From Alphaproteobacteria bacterium (GTDB lineage: Bacteria; Pseudomonadota; Alphaproteobacteria; CAAGCB01; CAG-977), in contig CAAGEK010000008.1 in NCBI GenBank assembly GCA_900768845.1, positions 1-64,000 of the forward strand: 64,000 bases of DNA, read 5' to 3'. How positions within the stretch are numbered: the stretch's first letter is position 1; every line of letters begins with the position of its first letter. The notes under the pieces are model-generated. The model did not search any database, was not told where the DNA came from, and saw only the letters and a program-made list of their open reading frames with translations. Shown here in pieces: positions 54,331 to 63,640 of this stretch. The translations under genes were made by a program, and so were the position numbers.

Positions 54331-56931
54331 TTATGTGTCGGTCTTATTTCTAATTTGTTCGGTGACAGTTAAGCCATCTTTGTTTTTTTCCGCAATTAAA
54401 AACAGTCCCGCTCCTTTCGCCTTTTCTTCCCACAATTTACCGATAGCCGCTTTCTCTCTTGTATCCGCATTATCAATCAAATGAGCTCCTTTATATTCAA
54501 CGATAAGAATTCGTCCGTCATTAAGCTTTGCTACAAAATCAGGATAAAATTTATCCGTTGAGGTCGGCAGCCAAAATGAATTTGGATGTTTGGCAACATT
54601 TCGTATCCAATACTTCACATTTTTATTCGTATCAATAGCCTTTGCACATTGAAATTCTTCCCCATCAGCCCCACCATCAAAATTGGGAACATTATTCGCC
54701 CCAAGATAATGTTTGGTAAATTTGTACCTGCCCCTATACAAAAGCTCGTTAGTGTACATATTATCAAAAAATTCAAAACCGTTATCAAAATTCAGTTCAA
54801 CTCTGGACTGTGGCGCAAAGAAAGAAATTTGATGAGACTGTTTTCTGGCCTTAGCATACGCCTCTTTAATCTTATTTGATAACTTTGTTGCAAGGGCATA
54901 TTTTGCAAGCATCAACTCGGCTATTTTGATTCCTCTGTAGTCTATCAGATAAGAAATGACATTAGTCAGCCATTTGACCATAGTTGCTTGTGAAAAATAT
55001 GAGTCTCTTAACTGTTTATCCAACCATCTTACCAGATTTTCCGGTGTCCAGTTGTCAATACTCATAAAAGGCATAGCCAATTGTGCTTCACCTGCCGGAG
55101 AATACCTTAAAGCATGATCGTCAATGTCGATTGTAAAACTATTGCCAAATCTTGCAATCTTAAATTCATTTTTATTCAGTTGATAAGGTGCATACTCATT
55201 CAAATCCCAATCAAAATATTCAAAAACAATTTCAGGGTCGGCTAATTCAAGTTCACCTTGTAATTCCACAAACATTTGCGGTGCTTTAAATTTTTCGCCA
55301 TTTTTTGCAGGTGTCTGCTCTTCCTGTTTGTTCTTATAATTTTCGAATTTTATTTCCAGCTCAAATTGCTCATTGTCGTTAAGCATCGGCTTAATTTTCT
55401 CAATATCCTCTGAGGTCGTCTCATCGCTGAAAACAATGCTATGCGAGCCGTTGCTTTCTTTTTGTATGGTTATCGTTTTGGGCAAATCTTGTGTTTTGAT
55501 AATGGTTTCGGATGTGAGTATAATCTTATTCGGTTGCGGATTACTGCTGAATAAATCATTCGCCGGAGTCCTTTCTATAATATTTTGGGCTTCTTCATCA
55601 GAGAATCCCTTATTTCCAAGTTTTTTAACAATACAATCCGTTGCCATGCCGAACTTTGACGATAAAACATAAGCATAAGCTCTGTTTAATGCTGAAATTT
55701 TTCTGTTTTTCGCATACGGCATACGCATAACACGCCCCAGCAGTTGCTCGACAGCAGTATCACTTTGAACATTTGCCAAAGAGCATAAAACATACGCAAA
55801 CGAACAGTCCCAACCTTCTTTTAATGCTTGAACGGTAATGATATAGCGGATAGGACAATTACGATCAAAAACATTAATCCCGTCTAATTCTTTCTGTTCT
55901 CCGGTTGCTATGGCGATTTCATTTTCAGGAATTTGCTGAACGTTAATCAAATTTTCTTTTAGTCTTTCGACAGTTACTTCACCTTTTATATCTTGAGCTT
56001 GAAACAACAAAATCGGCCGCAAATATTCTTTTTCATGCTGAGCGGCTTTTTCCAGTTCTGCCCGTTTAGCGATTGCTTCGGTTACGGCCATCTCCCAATT
56101 GTTATGCTCTGTTAAAGCAATCGGGAGTTTTATCATCTCTTCTTCTTTTAGTTCCGCTGCATACACATTATACAGAGTATTATTTTGCAATCTCGGAGTA
56201 GCCGTTAATTCAATAATCGCAGACGGATTGATACGCCCTTGCATCTCCGCACTAAGATTAGTCACAGTATTATGAGCTTCATCAACAATCATAATCGGTC
56301 TATGAGCAAACAGCAAATTGGCAAACGAATATTTGAGATGACCGCTTTCATCTTTTTCCATCCCCTCTTGTGCCGAGATATGAGTAAAGTGCGGCTCTAA
56401 ATTTTCATTATGTTTGTAAACATTATATTTTGCGGTATCTCTTTTGCTGAAAGACTGAATAGTTGAAACAACAACACATAAATTTTGCTCTATATCTGAA
56501 GGACGAATATTAAATTTTTCTTCGATATCAAATACTTTAACATGACCGCCGAACTGTTCATCCAAAGCTTCCCGATATGGATGACGGGGATTTTTAAGAG
56601 CTTCTGCCGTTTGTTGTCTGATCGTATCAGAAGGCGTAAACCACAAAACAACAGGAAATTCCCGCTCAAGCCATACTTCGCTGGTTATTTTAATAGCATG
56701 AGCCGCAATAATTGTTTTACCACCGCCCGTTGGGACTTTCAAACAAACTCGCGGCGTATTCGGAATTGTTGACCAAACAACATAATCACTCTTAAGCTTT
56801 CCTAAACGATGGCTTATTTCAGGATTGGATACAATATTCTCATAAGCCTGTTTATGCCCGCATATACGTGCTTCTTCGAGAAATTTGTGTAAAACATTCA
56901 GCGTATTATGTTGATAGTTCTTCAGTTGCAT
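54331..56931 (-). CDS. res: Type III restriction enzyme Res subunit
   Basis: A protein of about 866 residues: superfamily 2 helicase with Walker A VPTGGGKT at 66-73, DEAH at 217-220, TATPR at 243-247 and QLLGRVMRMPYAK, followed by a long middle part and a C-terminal PD-(D/E)XK nuclease (FYPDFVAKLNDGRILIVEYKG, Asp near 797 and E-Y-K near 813). Res needs Mod for site recognition and cuts between two head-to-head sites. The ATG at 56931 follows AAGGGAAAAATAGT and lies one base behind the stop of the coiled-coil gene. Low GC throughout, unlike the flanks. Confidence 0.92.
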   Translation of the reverse strand: MQLKNYQHNTLNVLHKFLEEARICGHKQAYENIVSNPEISHRLGKLKSDYVVWSTIPNTPRVCLKVPTGGGKTIIAAHAIKITSEVWLEREFPVVLWFTPSDTIRQQTAEALKNPRHPYREALDEQFGGHVKVFDIEEKFNIRPSDIEQNLCVVVSTIQSFSKRDTAKYNVYKHNENLEPHFTHISAQEGMEKDESGHLKYSFANLLFAHRPIMIVDEAHNTVTNLSAEMQGRINPSAIIELTATPRLQNNTLYNVYAAELKEEEMIKLPIALTEHNNWEMAVTEAIAKRAELEKAAQHEKEYLRPILLFQAQDIKGEVTVERLKENLINVQQIPENEIAIATGEQKELDGINVFDRNCPIRYIITVQALKEGWDCSFAYVLCSLANVQSDTAVEQLLGRVMRMPYAKNRKISALNRAYAYVLSSKFGMATDCIVKKLGNKGFSDEEAQNIIERTPANDLFSSNPQPNKIILTSETIIKTQDLPKTITIQKESNGSHSIVFSDETTSEDIEKIKPMLNDNEQFELEIKFENYKNKQEEQTPAKNGEKFKAPQMFVELQGELELADPEIVFEYFDWDLNEYAPYQLNKNEFKIARFGNSFTIDIDDHALRYSPAGEAQLAMPFMSIDNWTPENLVRWLDKQLRDSYFSQATMVKWLTNVISYLIDYRGIKIAELMLAKYALATKLSNKIKEAYAKARKQSHQISFFAPQSRVELNFDNGFEFFDNMYTNELLYRGRYKFTKHYLGANNVPNFDGGADGEEFQCAKAIDTNKNVKYWIRNVAKHPNSFWLPTSTDKFYPDFVAKLNDGRILIVEYKGAHLIDNADTREKAAIGKLWEEKAKGAGLFLIAEKNKDGLTVTEQIRNKTDT

Positions 56932-56932
56932 A

Positions 56933-58189
56933 CTATTTTTCCCTTCTGTCGCAGAAAGCCATAAATTTCTCAAATAACTCTATCATATCTTTAGGAATAA
57001 CAATATTATCTGTATCTTTGACTTGTTTGATACTGAAAAATTCTTTTGCCAATTCAATTTTTAAATCTCTAGCAGTTTTGCATCCTTCTGAAACGGACTG
57101 TCCTGTTGTTTCTCTTTCTGATTCAACAAAATCAATATTTTTTAAATAAGGATCAATGTTTGCAATTTTTATTTCAAAATCACGCAATACAATTTCTTGA
57201 TTCCTTCTCTTCCTCGCTTCTATTGCGGTGTAAAATGCCGGTAACAATATAACCAATGCAACTGGTAATCTAGTTAGAACTGTCCACCAAGAAAATATTC
57301 CATCACCGCACAATTCAATAATGGTAGCAACAATCATTACTAAAGCTGCTACACAAAACAATCCAAAAGATGTCCAAAACATTATATTTGCTGTTTTATG
57401 TTCATCAATAGCATATTTTTTATATTCACCGCAAGAAACTATCTCACCAACTAATCCATAAATTTTCTTTATTTCCTCTTGTCGTTCTTCCATATATCCA
57501 ATAATTGAAGCTGCCTGTTGTTTCAAATCTTCATATTTTTCATCAAATTTCTTTTGTATTTCTTCTTCATTATTTTTAATTTGTTCTGAATATTTTTGAC
57601 CTGCCTCATTCCATAATTGCAAAGTATTGTCAAGTTTCGTACGAGCTGTTTGGTCTCTTAAATTTTGCGATGAAGTAAATTGTTGTTTAAAACTTTCCGA
57701 TAATGTCGTTAATTCTTGTTCTTTATTATTAATTTGAGTCTCAAGGCTTGCTATTTTTTGTTTTAAATTTGACATTTCTTTTTCCAAAACATCTTTTTTT
57801 TGTTTTATTTTTTCAATAATATTTTCATTTTGCTTCTTATAAGTGCTTATTATCTGCTCCAATGATTGTTTTACAGTAGCTTTATCTATTGTTGGAATAT
57901 AAAGTAGCTGTGCAACAATATTATCAATTTGACTTGGAATATTGCCGTAATAACCTGAAGACGGTGATGATATATCACTATTTATGTAATTTTGAATATT
58001 TGAAAGATATGATAAAATATTGTTTAGATATGCTGGATTACATATCATACTTCCTATTCCATTAATACGGCTTTCTAAAATTGGAATTAAAATTTTCAAC
58101 TTTTCATAAGTCGCTGTATTTTGTTCATTTAATTGAACTTTTTCTAAACTTTCTTTAAGTGTGTTTATTGGAGTGATTAAATCTATCAT
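56933..58189 (-). CDS. membrane coiled-coil protein embedded in a Type III R-M operon
   Basis: A 418-residue protein I do not recognise. Residues 1-100 are helical. About 105-250 is a long coiled coil (KQKKDVLEKEMSNLKQK, LETQINNKEQELTTLSES, NNEEEIQKKFDEKYEDL). Two membrane helices follow at about 268-291 and 302-323, separated by a short loop with GDGIFSWW, so both ends face the same side, probably the cytoplasm. The C-terminus (ARKRRNQEIVLRDFEIKI...) is a charged helical domain. It starts two bases after mod and ends one base before res, so it is made with both. It could tether, regulate or add an effector arm to the restriction system. Same AT-rich composition as its neighbours. Confidence 0.75.
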   Translation of the reverse strand: MIDLITPINTLKESLEKVQLNEQNTATYEKLKILIPILESRINGIGSMICNPAYLNNILSYLSNIQNYINSDISSPSSGYYGNIPSQIDNIVAQLLYIPTIDKATVKQSLEQIISTYKKQNENIIEKIKQKKDVLEKEMSNLKQKIASLETQINNKEQELTTLSESFKQQFTSSQNLRDQTARTKLDNTLQLWNEAGQKYSEQIKNNEEEIQKKFDEKYEDLKQQAASIIGYMEERQEEIKKIYGLVGEIVSCGEYKKYAIDEHKTANIMFWTSFGLFCVAALVMIVATIIELCGDGIFSWWTVLTRLPVALVILLPAFYTAIEARKRRNQEIVLRDFEIKIANIDPYLKNIDFVESERETTGQSVSEGCKTARDLKIELAKEFFSIKQVKDTDNIVIPKDMIELFEKFMAFCDRREK

Positions 58190-58191
58190 AT

Positions 58192-59721
58192 TTACCTCGC
58201 TTTGACATCATAAGGAGTTTGTTTAAATTCTATATTTAGGCTTTTTAGGCGTGGTTGAGATATACGGGAGCTTTCACCGTAGATTATTAATTTTTCGTAT
58301 GGCTGATGTTGCATATCTTCCAAAATCACGTTTAAGGTTTTATTTGTTAAGACATTCCCTCCATCGACACGTTTATCCCTCAAAATACCATTATAAAGCA
58401 AGGCATAAGATACATTATTATATGAGCCAAGGTATGTTGACTTTGCTGTTGGTTTATTAAATGGGGTCTTTGTTTCGGTAAACCATATATGAGCCGACAA
58501 GTTTTCAAAACTGATATTTTCGTTTATATTTCCTTCGGCATCAAAAACTTCATTTCCCAGTTTATAAAATCGGAAACCACCGCCACCTTGCCAACTAACG
58601 GATTTTGAAATACCACCTTGCTCACCATCAACAACCGCTTTCAACCTCGGGACACAATGTGTGATAGCATGATTGCCCATTTCTATACCTATATACCGAC
58701 GTCCCATTTTATGAGCTACCGCCGCAGTTGTTCCTGAACCAAGAAAAGAATCAAGAACTAAATCTCCATAATTTGAAGCTAGTGTTAAAATTCGTGCAAT
58801 TAATTTTTCTGGTTTAGGTGTCGTAAAAACATCTTTAGAATTAAACTTTTTTACTTCTTTTTTCGCATCTTGGTTGTGCCCAACTTCTTGATGTGTCCAT
58901 ATAGTCAATGCAACACTCCCCTGTTTCACTTCAGATAGAAATTTTTTTAATCTTGGAGTATTGCTCCCACTTTCTCCAAACCATATTCTATTATCATTTA
59001 TAAGTTCCAAAAGTTTTTCTTTACTGTAAATCCAACTTCTACTTTTGGGAGGATTAACTTTACGTCCACTAGGCGTTATTATAGGGTAATCTGTATTTTG
59101 AGAATATGTTTTTGCAGATAAATCACCCGATGTCCAAACTCCTCTAGGATCATTATCAGGATTTTTATATCTAGCATTCATCTCTTCTGTTCTTTGTAAA
59201 AGATTTGGTCGCCATATTTCTTTATTTTTAGCATAACAAAAAACGTGGTCATGATTATCACTAAACCACTTGGCATCATTTTGAGGAGAGAATTTTTTTT
59301 GCCAAATAACATTAGCTACAAAATTTTTACGTCCAAACACCTCATCACAAATAACCTTGAGATAATGCCCTTCGTCATCATCAATAGAAATCCAGATTGA
59401 ACCATCTTCCCTAAGAAATTCTTTTAACAACTCAAGTCGTGGATATATCAAAGACAACCATTGCGAATGTTCTAAATTATCGTCATAATGTTCGAATGCC
59501 GAACCGGTATTATACGGCGGGTCTATATATATGCATTTCACCTGCCCTGCATAGAATGGTAATAATGCCTTTAATGCCTCAAGATTATCACCTTGAACAA
59601 TCATATTTTCTTTTGTTTTATCTCCATAACCGAACTCCGGCACTTCTTCCAATAGCCGATATGGTGTTTTATTCGCTGTTTTTAGAGCTTCATCACGCCC
59701 TAACCAGTTCAAAATAGGCAT
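58192..59721 (-). CDS. mod: Type III DNA methyltransferase Mod subunit (N6-adenine)
   Basis: A 509-residue beta-class methyltransferase: catalytic DPPYNTGSAFEHYDDNLEHS near residue 70, then the target-recognition region, then motif I LVLDSFLGSGTTAAVAHKMGRRYIGIE near 330-350. The order DPPY before FxGxG is the usual one for Mod proteins; it is somewhat shorter than EcoP15I Mod. It recognises the site for both methylation and cleavage. I see no tetra- or pentanucleotide repeat in the gene, so it is not obviously phase-variable. First gene of the mod-coiled coil-res operon. Confidence 0.92.
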   Translation of the reverse strand: MPILNWLGRDEALKTANKTPYRLLEEVPEFGYGDKTKENMIVQGDNLEALKALLPFYAGQVKCIYIDPPYNTGSAFEHYDDNLEHSQWLSLIYPRLELLKEFLREDGSIWISIDDDEGHYLKVICDEVFGRKNFVANVIWQKKFSPQNDAKWFSDNHDHVFCYAKNKEIWRPNLLQRTEEMNARYKNPDNDPRGVWTSGDLSAKTYSQNTDYPIITPSGRKVNPPKSRSWIYSKEKLLELINDNRIWFGESGSNTPRLKKFLSEVKQGSVALTIWTHQEVGHNQDAKKEVKKFNSKDVFTTPKPEKLIARILTLASNYGDLVLDSFLGSGTTAAVAHKMGRRYIGIEMGNHAITHCVPRLKAVVDGEQGGISKSVSWQGGGGFRFYKLGNEVFDAEGNINENISFENLSAHIWFTETKTPFNKPTAKSTYLGSYNNVSYALLYNGILRDKRVDGGNVLTNKTLNVILEDMQHQPYEKLIIYGESSRISQPRLKSLNIEFKQTPYDVKAR

Positions 59722-60435
59722 TATTGTTCCTTAAGCCTTGTTAATTTTGATGTTTTAATAATTTTAAGTTTACCCATTGTATAAAGTTAATTTTGTAAAA
59801 GCAAGTTTCCCAACGATTTTTTTAACAAGAAAATTAAAGACGATCATTAATAGATTTTTTAAAAATTCCAAAAAGTTATGTGTTTTTTTGCCTATAAATT
59901 AGGAAATTTATCAAAAATTCAGTAATATATTATCTGTTTTAAAAATTTTTAAGATTTATGATATGTAAAAATTAAAATAATGTTTCTAAAATAGAACACT
60001 ATGTATTAAAATCAATGAAATTTTAATGGTAACGATTTTAATTCTTCCGTTTTCCGAGGCGTTTTTCAGGCTTGCATCTCTGAATGCGACGATACCCGGA
60101 ACATTGACGACTGACGCTTTTCCTTTTTTAGAACCGATTTTGGTGTTGTCATAGTTAATGTCGAGCGGCGCGGAAACGGAGGCTTTTTCTCATGACAATT
60201 ATTTCCATTCCGTCTTGAGGCTGTTGTTTATTAAAAGCACCGCCTATGATGAAAAGCCGGATGTTTTTAACAAATGCACAAAACAGGGCGTCAGGCGAAA
60301 CGGCGGAAGAAGGGCGAAGCTGTCGGGATTTTCAAGATAGACGAAAAAAGCGCGGCCGGAACTTGCTCAACCGGCGGCTTGAAAATGAAAATCCGCCGAT
60401 TTTCCGGCCGTTTACGGAACGGTTGCTTGGAAAAG
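59722..60435. other. 714-bp intergenic stretch: AT-rich promoter region plus decayed coding remnant
   Basis: From 59722 to about 60010 the DNA is extremely AT-rich and must hold the promoter of the restriction operon; many TATAAT-like hexamers make a specific call impossible. From about 60010 to 60435 composition returns to the local average. No integrase, transposase or direct repeat of the tRNA-Gln 3' end is visible. Confidence 0.6.
59990..60330 (-). pseudogene. degenerate coding remnant of unknown type
   Basis: On the minus strand one frame reads AVLLINNSLKTEWK, then two stop codons, then KASVSAPLDINYDNTKIGSKK and, further on, NVPGIVAFRDASLKNASENG, before an AT-rich end at the restriction operon boundary. 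The text has the residue balance of a real protein (perhaps a beta-rich exported one), but the stops and the lack of a start suggest decay. Family not recognised. Confidence 0.35.
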
Positions 60436-61764
60436 TCAATAACCGTACTTCTTTTTCAGCTTTATAAGGAAAGCGGCACTGACGGCAAGAGCCAGAATTT
60501 CCGCCACGATGATTGCCGACCATATTCCGGTTAAACCGAAAAATACCGGTAAAATGAGAACGCATAAACATTCAAACACCAATGTCCGGCAAAACGATAT
60601 GACGGCGGAAATCAAACCGTTATTCAAAGCCGTAAAAAATGCCGAAGCATAAATGTTAAATCCGGCCAATAAAAAGGATATGGCGTAGATATGAAATCCC
60701 CTCACGGCCATTTCCAACAGATTTTCATCATAACTGACGAAGATTTTCGCTAAAGGAACAGTAAACACTTCGGCCGAAATCGTCAGGATGACGGCAAAAA
60801 TTCCGGTTAATATCAAGCTTTTGCGAAACAGGTTATGCAATTCCTGTTTGTTTGACGATCCGAAGTGATAACTGACGATCGGACTGCTTCCCGCAGAATA
60901 ACCGAGAAACACCGAAAGAAATATAAAATTGATGTAAGCGATGACGCCATAAGCGGCAACGCCGCTTTCGCCCGCAAATTTCAGCATTTGGTAATTATAA
61001 AGGATGGCGACGATCGACATGGATATGTTTGACATAAACTCGCTGAAGCCGTTGGTGCATGATTTAACGATCGCGCTTGTATACAATTTTGTCTTTCCCA
61101 GTCTTAACGGACTTTTATTCGGATACATAAAGTAAACAAGCGGGATTATCGCGCTTGAACATATGCTGATGAATGTCGCCCAAGCCGCTCCGGCCAAGCC
61201 CCACTTAAACAAGATGACAAACAAGGCGTCAAGAGCTATATTGATGCATCCGGCAATAACCGTGACCCAAAATCCGAAATTCGGACGTTCAGCGGCAATA
61301 AAAAAGGCCTGAAAAATGTATTGCAACATGAATGCGGTGACGGCGGGCAATAAAATATGTCCGTATAACAGGCTGTCGGCCAAAAGTTCCCCTTCCACAT
61401 TAAATGCCGATACTAAAGGTTTAAGGCATATAAGTCCTGAAACGGAAATGACGACGCCGAAAACGACGGTGGTGTAAATCAAAAGGGAAAATATTTGATT
61501 GGCTTTGAATTTCTTGTTTTCGCCTAAAGTTTTAGCGACCAACGCACTGCCGCCGCTGCCGATCATGAAACCGAATGCGCCGCATATCATTAAAAAGGGA
61601 AAAATGATATTGACGGCGGCAAGTGCCGTCGATCCGACAAAGTTGGAAACAAAAAAGCCGTCGACAATGCTGTAAACGGATATAAATACCATCATTGCCA
61701 TGGAAGGTGCGGTAAAGCGCAAAAGTTTTGAATAAGTGAAGTGTTCGGACAATTGTATTTGCAT
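60436..61764 (-). CDS. MATE-family exporter controlled by MarR
   Basis: A 442-residue, twelve-helix MATE transporter: FISVYSIVDGFFVSNFVGSTALAAVNIIFPFLM opens it, FGFMIGSGGSALVAKTLGE follows, and GYSAGSSPIVSYHFGSSNKQEL marks the second half. Its gene begins just after the MarR stop (61765), so both come from the MarR-regulated promoter at 62239-62267. Likely exports toxic organic compounds. It is only distantly similar to the other MATE protein at 50719. Confidence 0.92.
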   Translation of the reverse strand: MQIQLSEHFTYSKLLRFTAPSMAMMVFISVYSIVDGFFVSNFVGSTALAAVNIIFPFLMICGAFGFMIGSGGSALVAKTLGENKKFKANQIFSLLIYTTVVFGVVISVSGLICLKPLVSAFNVEGELLADSLLYGHILLPAVTAFMLQYIFQAFFIAAERPNFGFWVTVIAGCINIALDALFVILFKWGLAGAAWATFISICSSAIIPLVYFMYPNKSPLRLGKTKLYTSAIVKSCTNGFSEFMSNISMSIVAILYNYQMLKFAGESGVAAYGVIAYINFIFLSVFLGYSAGSSPIVSYHFGSSNKQELHNLFRKSLILTGIFAVILTISAEVFTVPLAKIFVSYDENLLEMAVRGFHIYAISFLLAGFNIYASAFFTALNNGLISAVISFCRTLVFECLCVLILPVFFGLTGIWSAIIVAEILALAVSAAFLIKLKKKYGY

Positions 61765-62217
61765 TTATTTCATTCCATTTTGGAAATTGTCGATTTCTTG
61801 TTCCAAATGCCGTGCATATTCCCGAAGGCCTTGTATCAAAAGGGATACTTTGTCACTTCCTATTTTTTGCAAAACATTCGTTTCGCATTGCAAAAGCGGA
61901 GCCGTCAGTTTTTCGGCATATTTTTTACCGTCCGGCGTCAGGGAAATAATTTTGCCCCGCCTGTCTTTCGTATCAACGGCAAAAGAAATATAACCGTTTG
62001 TCGCCAACTGATTGACTATCGTATTGACGGTTTGTTTCGGTAAACCGAACAAATCGACGATGTCTTTTTGTGTGCGAACATTCATATGTTTCAGGATATA
62101 TAAAATTTGAATTGTGTAGTGATTGACGCCGCAGATTTTGGCAAACCGCATATACAGGCGGTCGGTGCGGTTCATAACCGCGTCCAATTCTTTGATTTTT
62201 TGTTGCCATTTTTGCAT
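61765..62217 (-). CDS. MarR-family transcriptional regulator
   Basis: A 150-residue winged-helix regulator: helix-turn-helix around VRTQKDIVDLFGLPKQTVNTIVNQLATNGYI and the wing VDTKDRRGKIISLTPDGKKYAEKL. MarR dimers repress until a ligand binds. It probably autorepresses and controls the downstream MATE exporter through the palindrome upstream. GGTGTGAA precedes the ATG. Confidence 0.92.
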   Translation of the reverse strand: MQKWQQKIKELDAVMNRTDRLYMRFAKICGVNHYTIQILYILKHMNVRTQKDIVDLFGLPKQTVNTIVNQLATNGYISFAVDTKDRRGKIISLTPDGKKYAEKLTAPLLQCETNVLQKIGSDKVSLLIQGLREYARHLEQEIDNFQNGMK

Positions 62218-62238
62218 TTCACACCTTTTCCGGCGTGC

Positions 62239-62267
62239 TTAATAGTCCTTATTCGGACTATTGTCAA
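62239..62267 (-). promoter_or_regulatory. promoter with embedded MarR-type operator palindrome
   Basis: On the minus strand, -35 TTGACA (62267-62262) and -10 TATTAA (62244-62239) are exactly 17 bases apart. The spacer and the edges of both boxes are filled by the perfect palindrome AATAGTCC-N6-GGACTATT (62241-62262). A dimer bound there would block RNA polymerase. Confidence 0.85.
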
Positions 62268-62283
62268 GCCTTGTTTTGACACT

Positions 62284-62385
62284 GTAATCAAAGCCGTGTT
62301 TTACAAATACGGACAAATCATCGAAACGTCCGATCCGGATGCCCGACAGGATTCAAACTTGATTAACTTATTGAAAAATAAATAA
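62284..62385 (+). pseudogene. possible gene-end remnant
   Basis: A plus-strand frame reads VIKAVFYKYGQIIETSDPDA and then a polar tail ending LINLLKNK before a TAA. There is no ribosome-binding site and it starts inside the marR promoter. It may be the tail of a lost gene or chance. Confidence 0.2.
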
Positions 62386-62467
62386 AACACCGGCAAACGG
62401 AAAAAACTTCCCAAAACGCAATTTTCAAATTTACAAATTTCAAACTCGATGGAAGCATTGGGAAAAT

Positions 62468-62504
62468 AAAAAAACAGCAACCCTTTTCCGGTTGCCGCTT
62501 GTTT
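62468..62504 (-). terminator. intrinsic terminator of tRNA-Glu
   Basis: GCAACC (62477-62482) pairs with GGTTGC (62490-62495), extended by flanking A and T pairs; A7 at the left gives the minus-strand U-tract. Confidence 0.75.
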
Positions 62505-62579
62505 TGGCGACCCTAACGGGATTTGAACCCGTGTTACCGCCTTGAGAGGGCGATGTCCTAACCGTTAGACGATAGGGTC
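62505..62579 (-). tRNA. tRNA-Glu (anticodon CTC)
   Basis: A 75-nt cloverleaf including encoded CCA. Acceptor GACCCUA/UAGGGUC, D-arm UCGUCUAACGGUUAGGA, anticodon loop CUCUCAA with CUC, T-arm CGGGUUCAAAUCCCG. Confidence 0.96.
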
Positions 62580-62596
62580 AATAAATATGCAAAACC

Positions 62597-62625
62597 TGTA
62601 TAAAGCGTTCGTTTCACAAGGTCAA
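62597..62625 (-). promoter_or_regulatory. tRNA-Glu promoter
   Basis: On the minus strand TTGACC (62625-62620) and TATACA (62602-62597) are separated by 17 bases, about 18 bases before the tRNA. Confidence 0.75.
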
Positions 62626-62781
62626 CGCTTTTCGTATCCCTTTTTGCTTTTTTATCCGGAAACGGGGGAAAATAACCGGATATAAACTCTTGGACGGCTT
62701 TTTATAAACTTAAAACCAGCGTTTCTTTTCCGGTGTTTTCCCTTATGATTTTATCAGGTGACATTTTCGGGAGGATTTGCG

Positions 62782-63558
62782 GTGTTTCAATATGTTTCTT
62801 TGCTCTTCAAGGCGTTTTACGATAAAAAGGCGGTACGAAACTATGTGATCGACGGCGGCGGAATCGGGCTTGTGCCGTTTTTCGTTCTGGCTGTGATGAG
62901 TGCCGGAGTCTTCGTTGTCAAATCCGCCGTCTTCATGCCGCCCGAAGCCTTTGATTCCGCGTCGGCGTCCCAAATGCCCGAACTTCATATCGGAAACGCC
63001 CGAATCGTGTCGCCGGACGGATTCTTTAAGCGGTTTAAAATCAACGACGTGCTGAACCTGACATTGGATACGACCGAAGACGAAGAGGCACCCGAAGAAA
63101 AACCGCTGTCCGCACAGATTCGCATAGCAAAAAACGCCGTGTATTTTGAAACGGGGCAAAAATTCTTTTTGTCTTCCGTCGCGAATTTTTTCGGTTCGGA
63201 CAGTTTGATCGTCGCGTCCAAAGATGTTCCCAATTTCCTCAGTGCGGGAATGAGAAATCTGTTTTGGAGCCTTCCCTTTTTCATTTTTCCGGTAACGTTA
63301 CTGGCCGTGTTTTTCAAATTCGTTCTGGCGGGATATGTTGTGGCTTTGGCGTCTTATGCCGTTACGGTGTTTTCAAAAACGCCGGTGTCCTTTGAACGGC
63401 GGATGAGATTGGCCGCCGTTTCGGTTCTTCCCGCTTTTGTTTTCAACTTCGTTTTCGGAACCGTTGCGGGGATTTTCGTTTTGGGGATGTCGGGCGCGGC
63501 CGTTTTGAGTTTGGTGTATTTGTTTTACTATGCGGAAAAGGTGTTCAAAAACGCATGA
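62782..63558 (+). CDS. DUF1189-like membrane protein 1
   Basis: About 258 residues. The N-terminus VFQYVSLLFKAFYDKKAVRNY resembles that of the next gene (LLYRSFYDKSLFPDF), so the two are tandem paralogs. One membrane helix (about 27-48) comes early, then a periplasmic region of ~110 residues, then three or four helices at the C-terminus. This matches the DUF1189 family, whose role is unknown. The GTG at 62782 has GGGAGGA seven bases upstream; another GTG lies at 62758. Confidence 0.72.
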   Translation: MFQYVSLLFKAFYDKKAVRNYVIDGGGIGLVPFFVLAVMSAGVFVVKSAVFMPPEAFDSASASQMPELHIGNARIVSPDGFFKRFKINDVLNLTLDTTEDEEAPEEKPLSAQIRIAKNAVYFETGQKFFLSSVANFFGSDSLIVASKDVPNFLSAGMRNLFWSLPFFIFPVTLLAVFFKFVLAGYVVALASYAVTVFSKTPVSFERRMRLAAVSVLPAFVFNFVFGTVAGIFVLGMSGAAVLSLVYLFYYAEKVFKNA

Positions 63559-63640
63559 TTCACCGTTTCCGCACGGGTCTTGTCCTTGACGGAAAGAGCC
63601 GTTCGTTTCTAAAATTCTCATTCAGACAAGGGAGGAAATC

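Noticed and set aside
58192..59721. Phase-variable repeats in the Type III mod gene
   Set aside because: No tetra-, penta- or homopolymer tract longer than ordinary A/T runs is present in the coding region.
54252..60435. Integrase or attachment-site repeat for the restriction island
   Set aside because: No integrase-like frame and no second copy of the tRNA-Gln 3' end were found; the island call rests on composition and position only.
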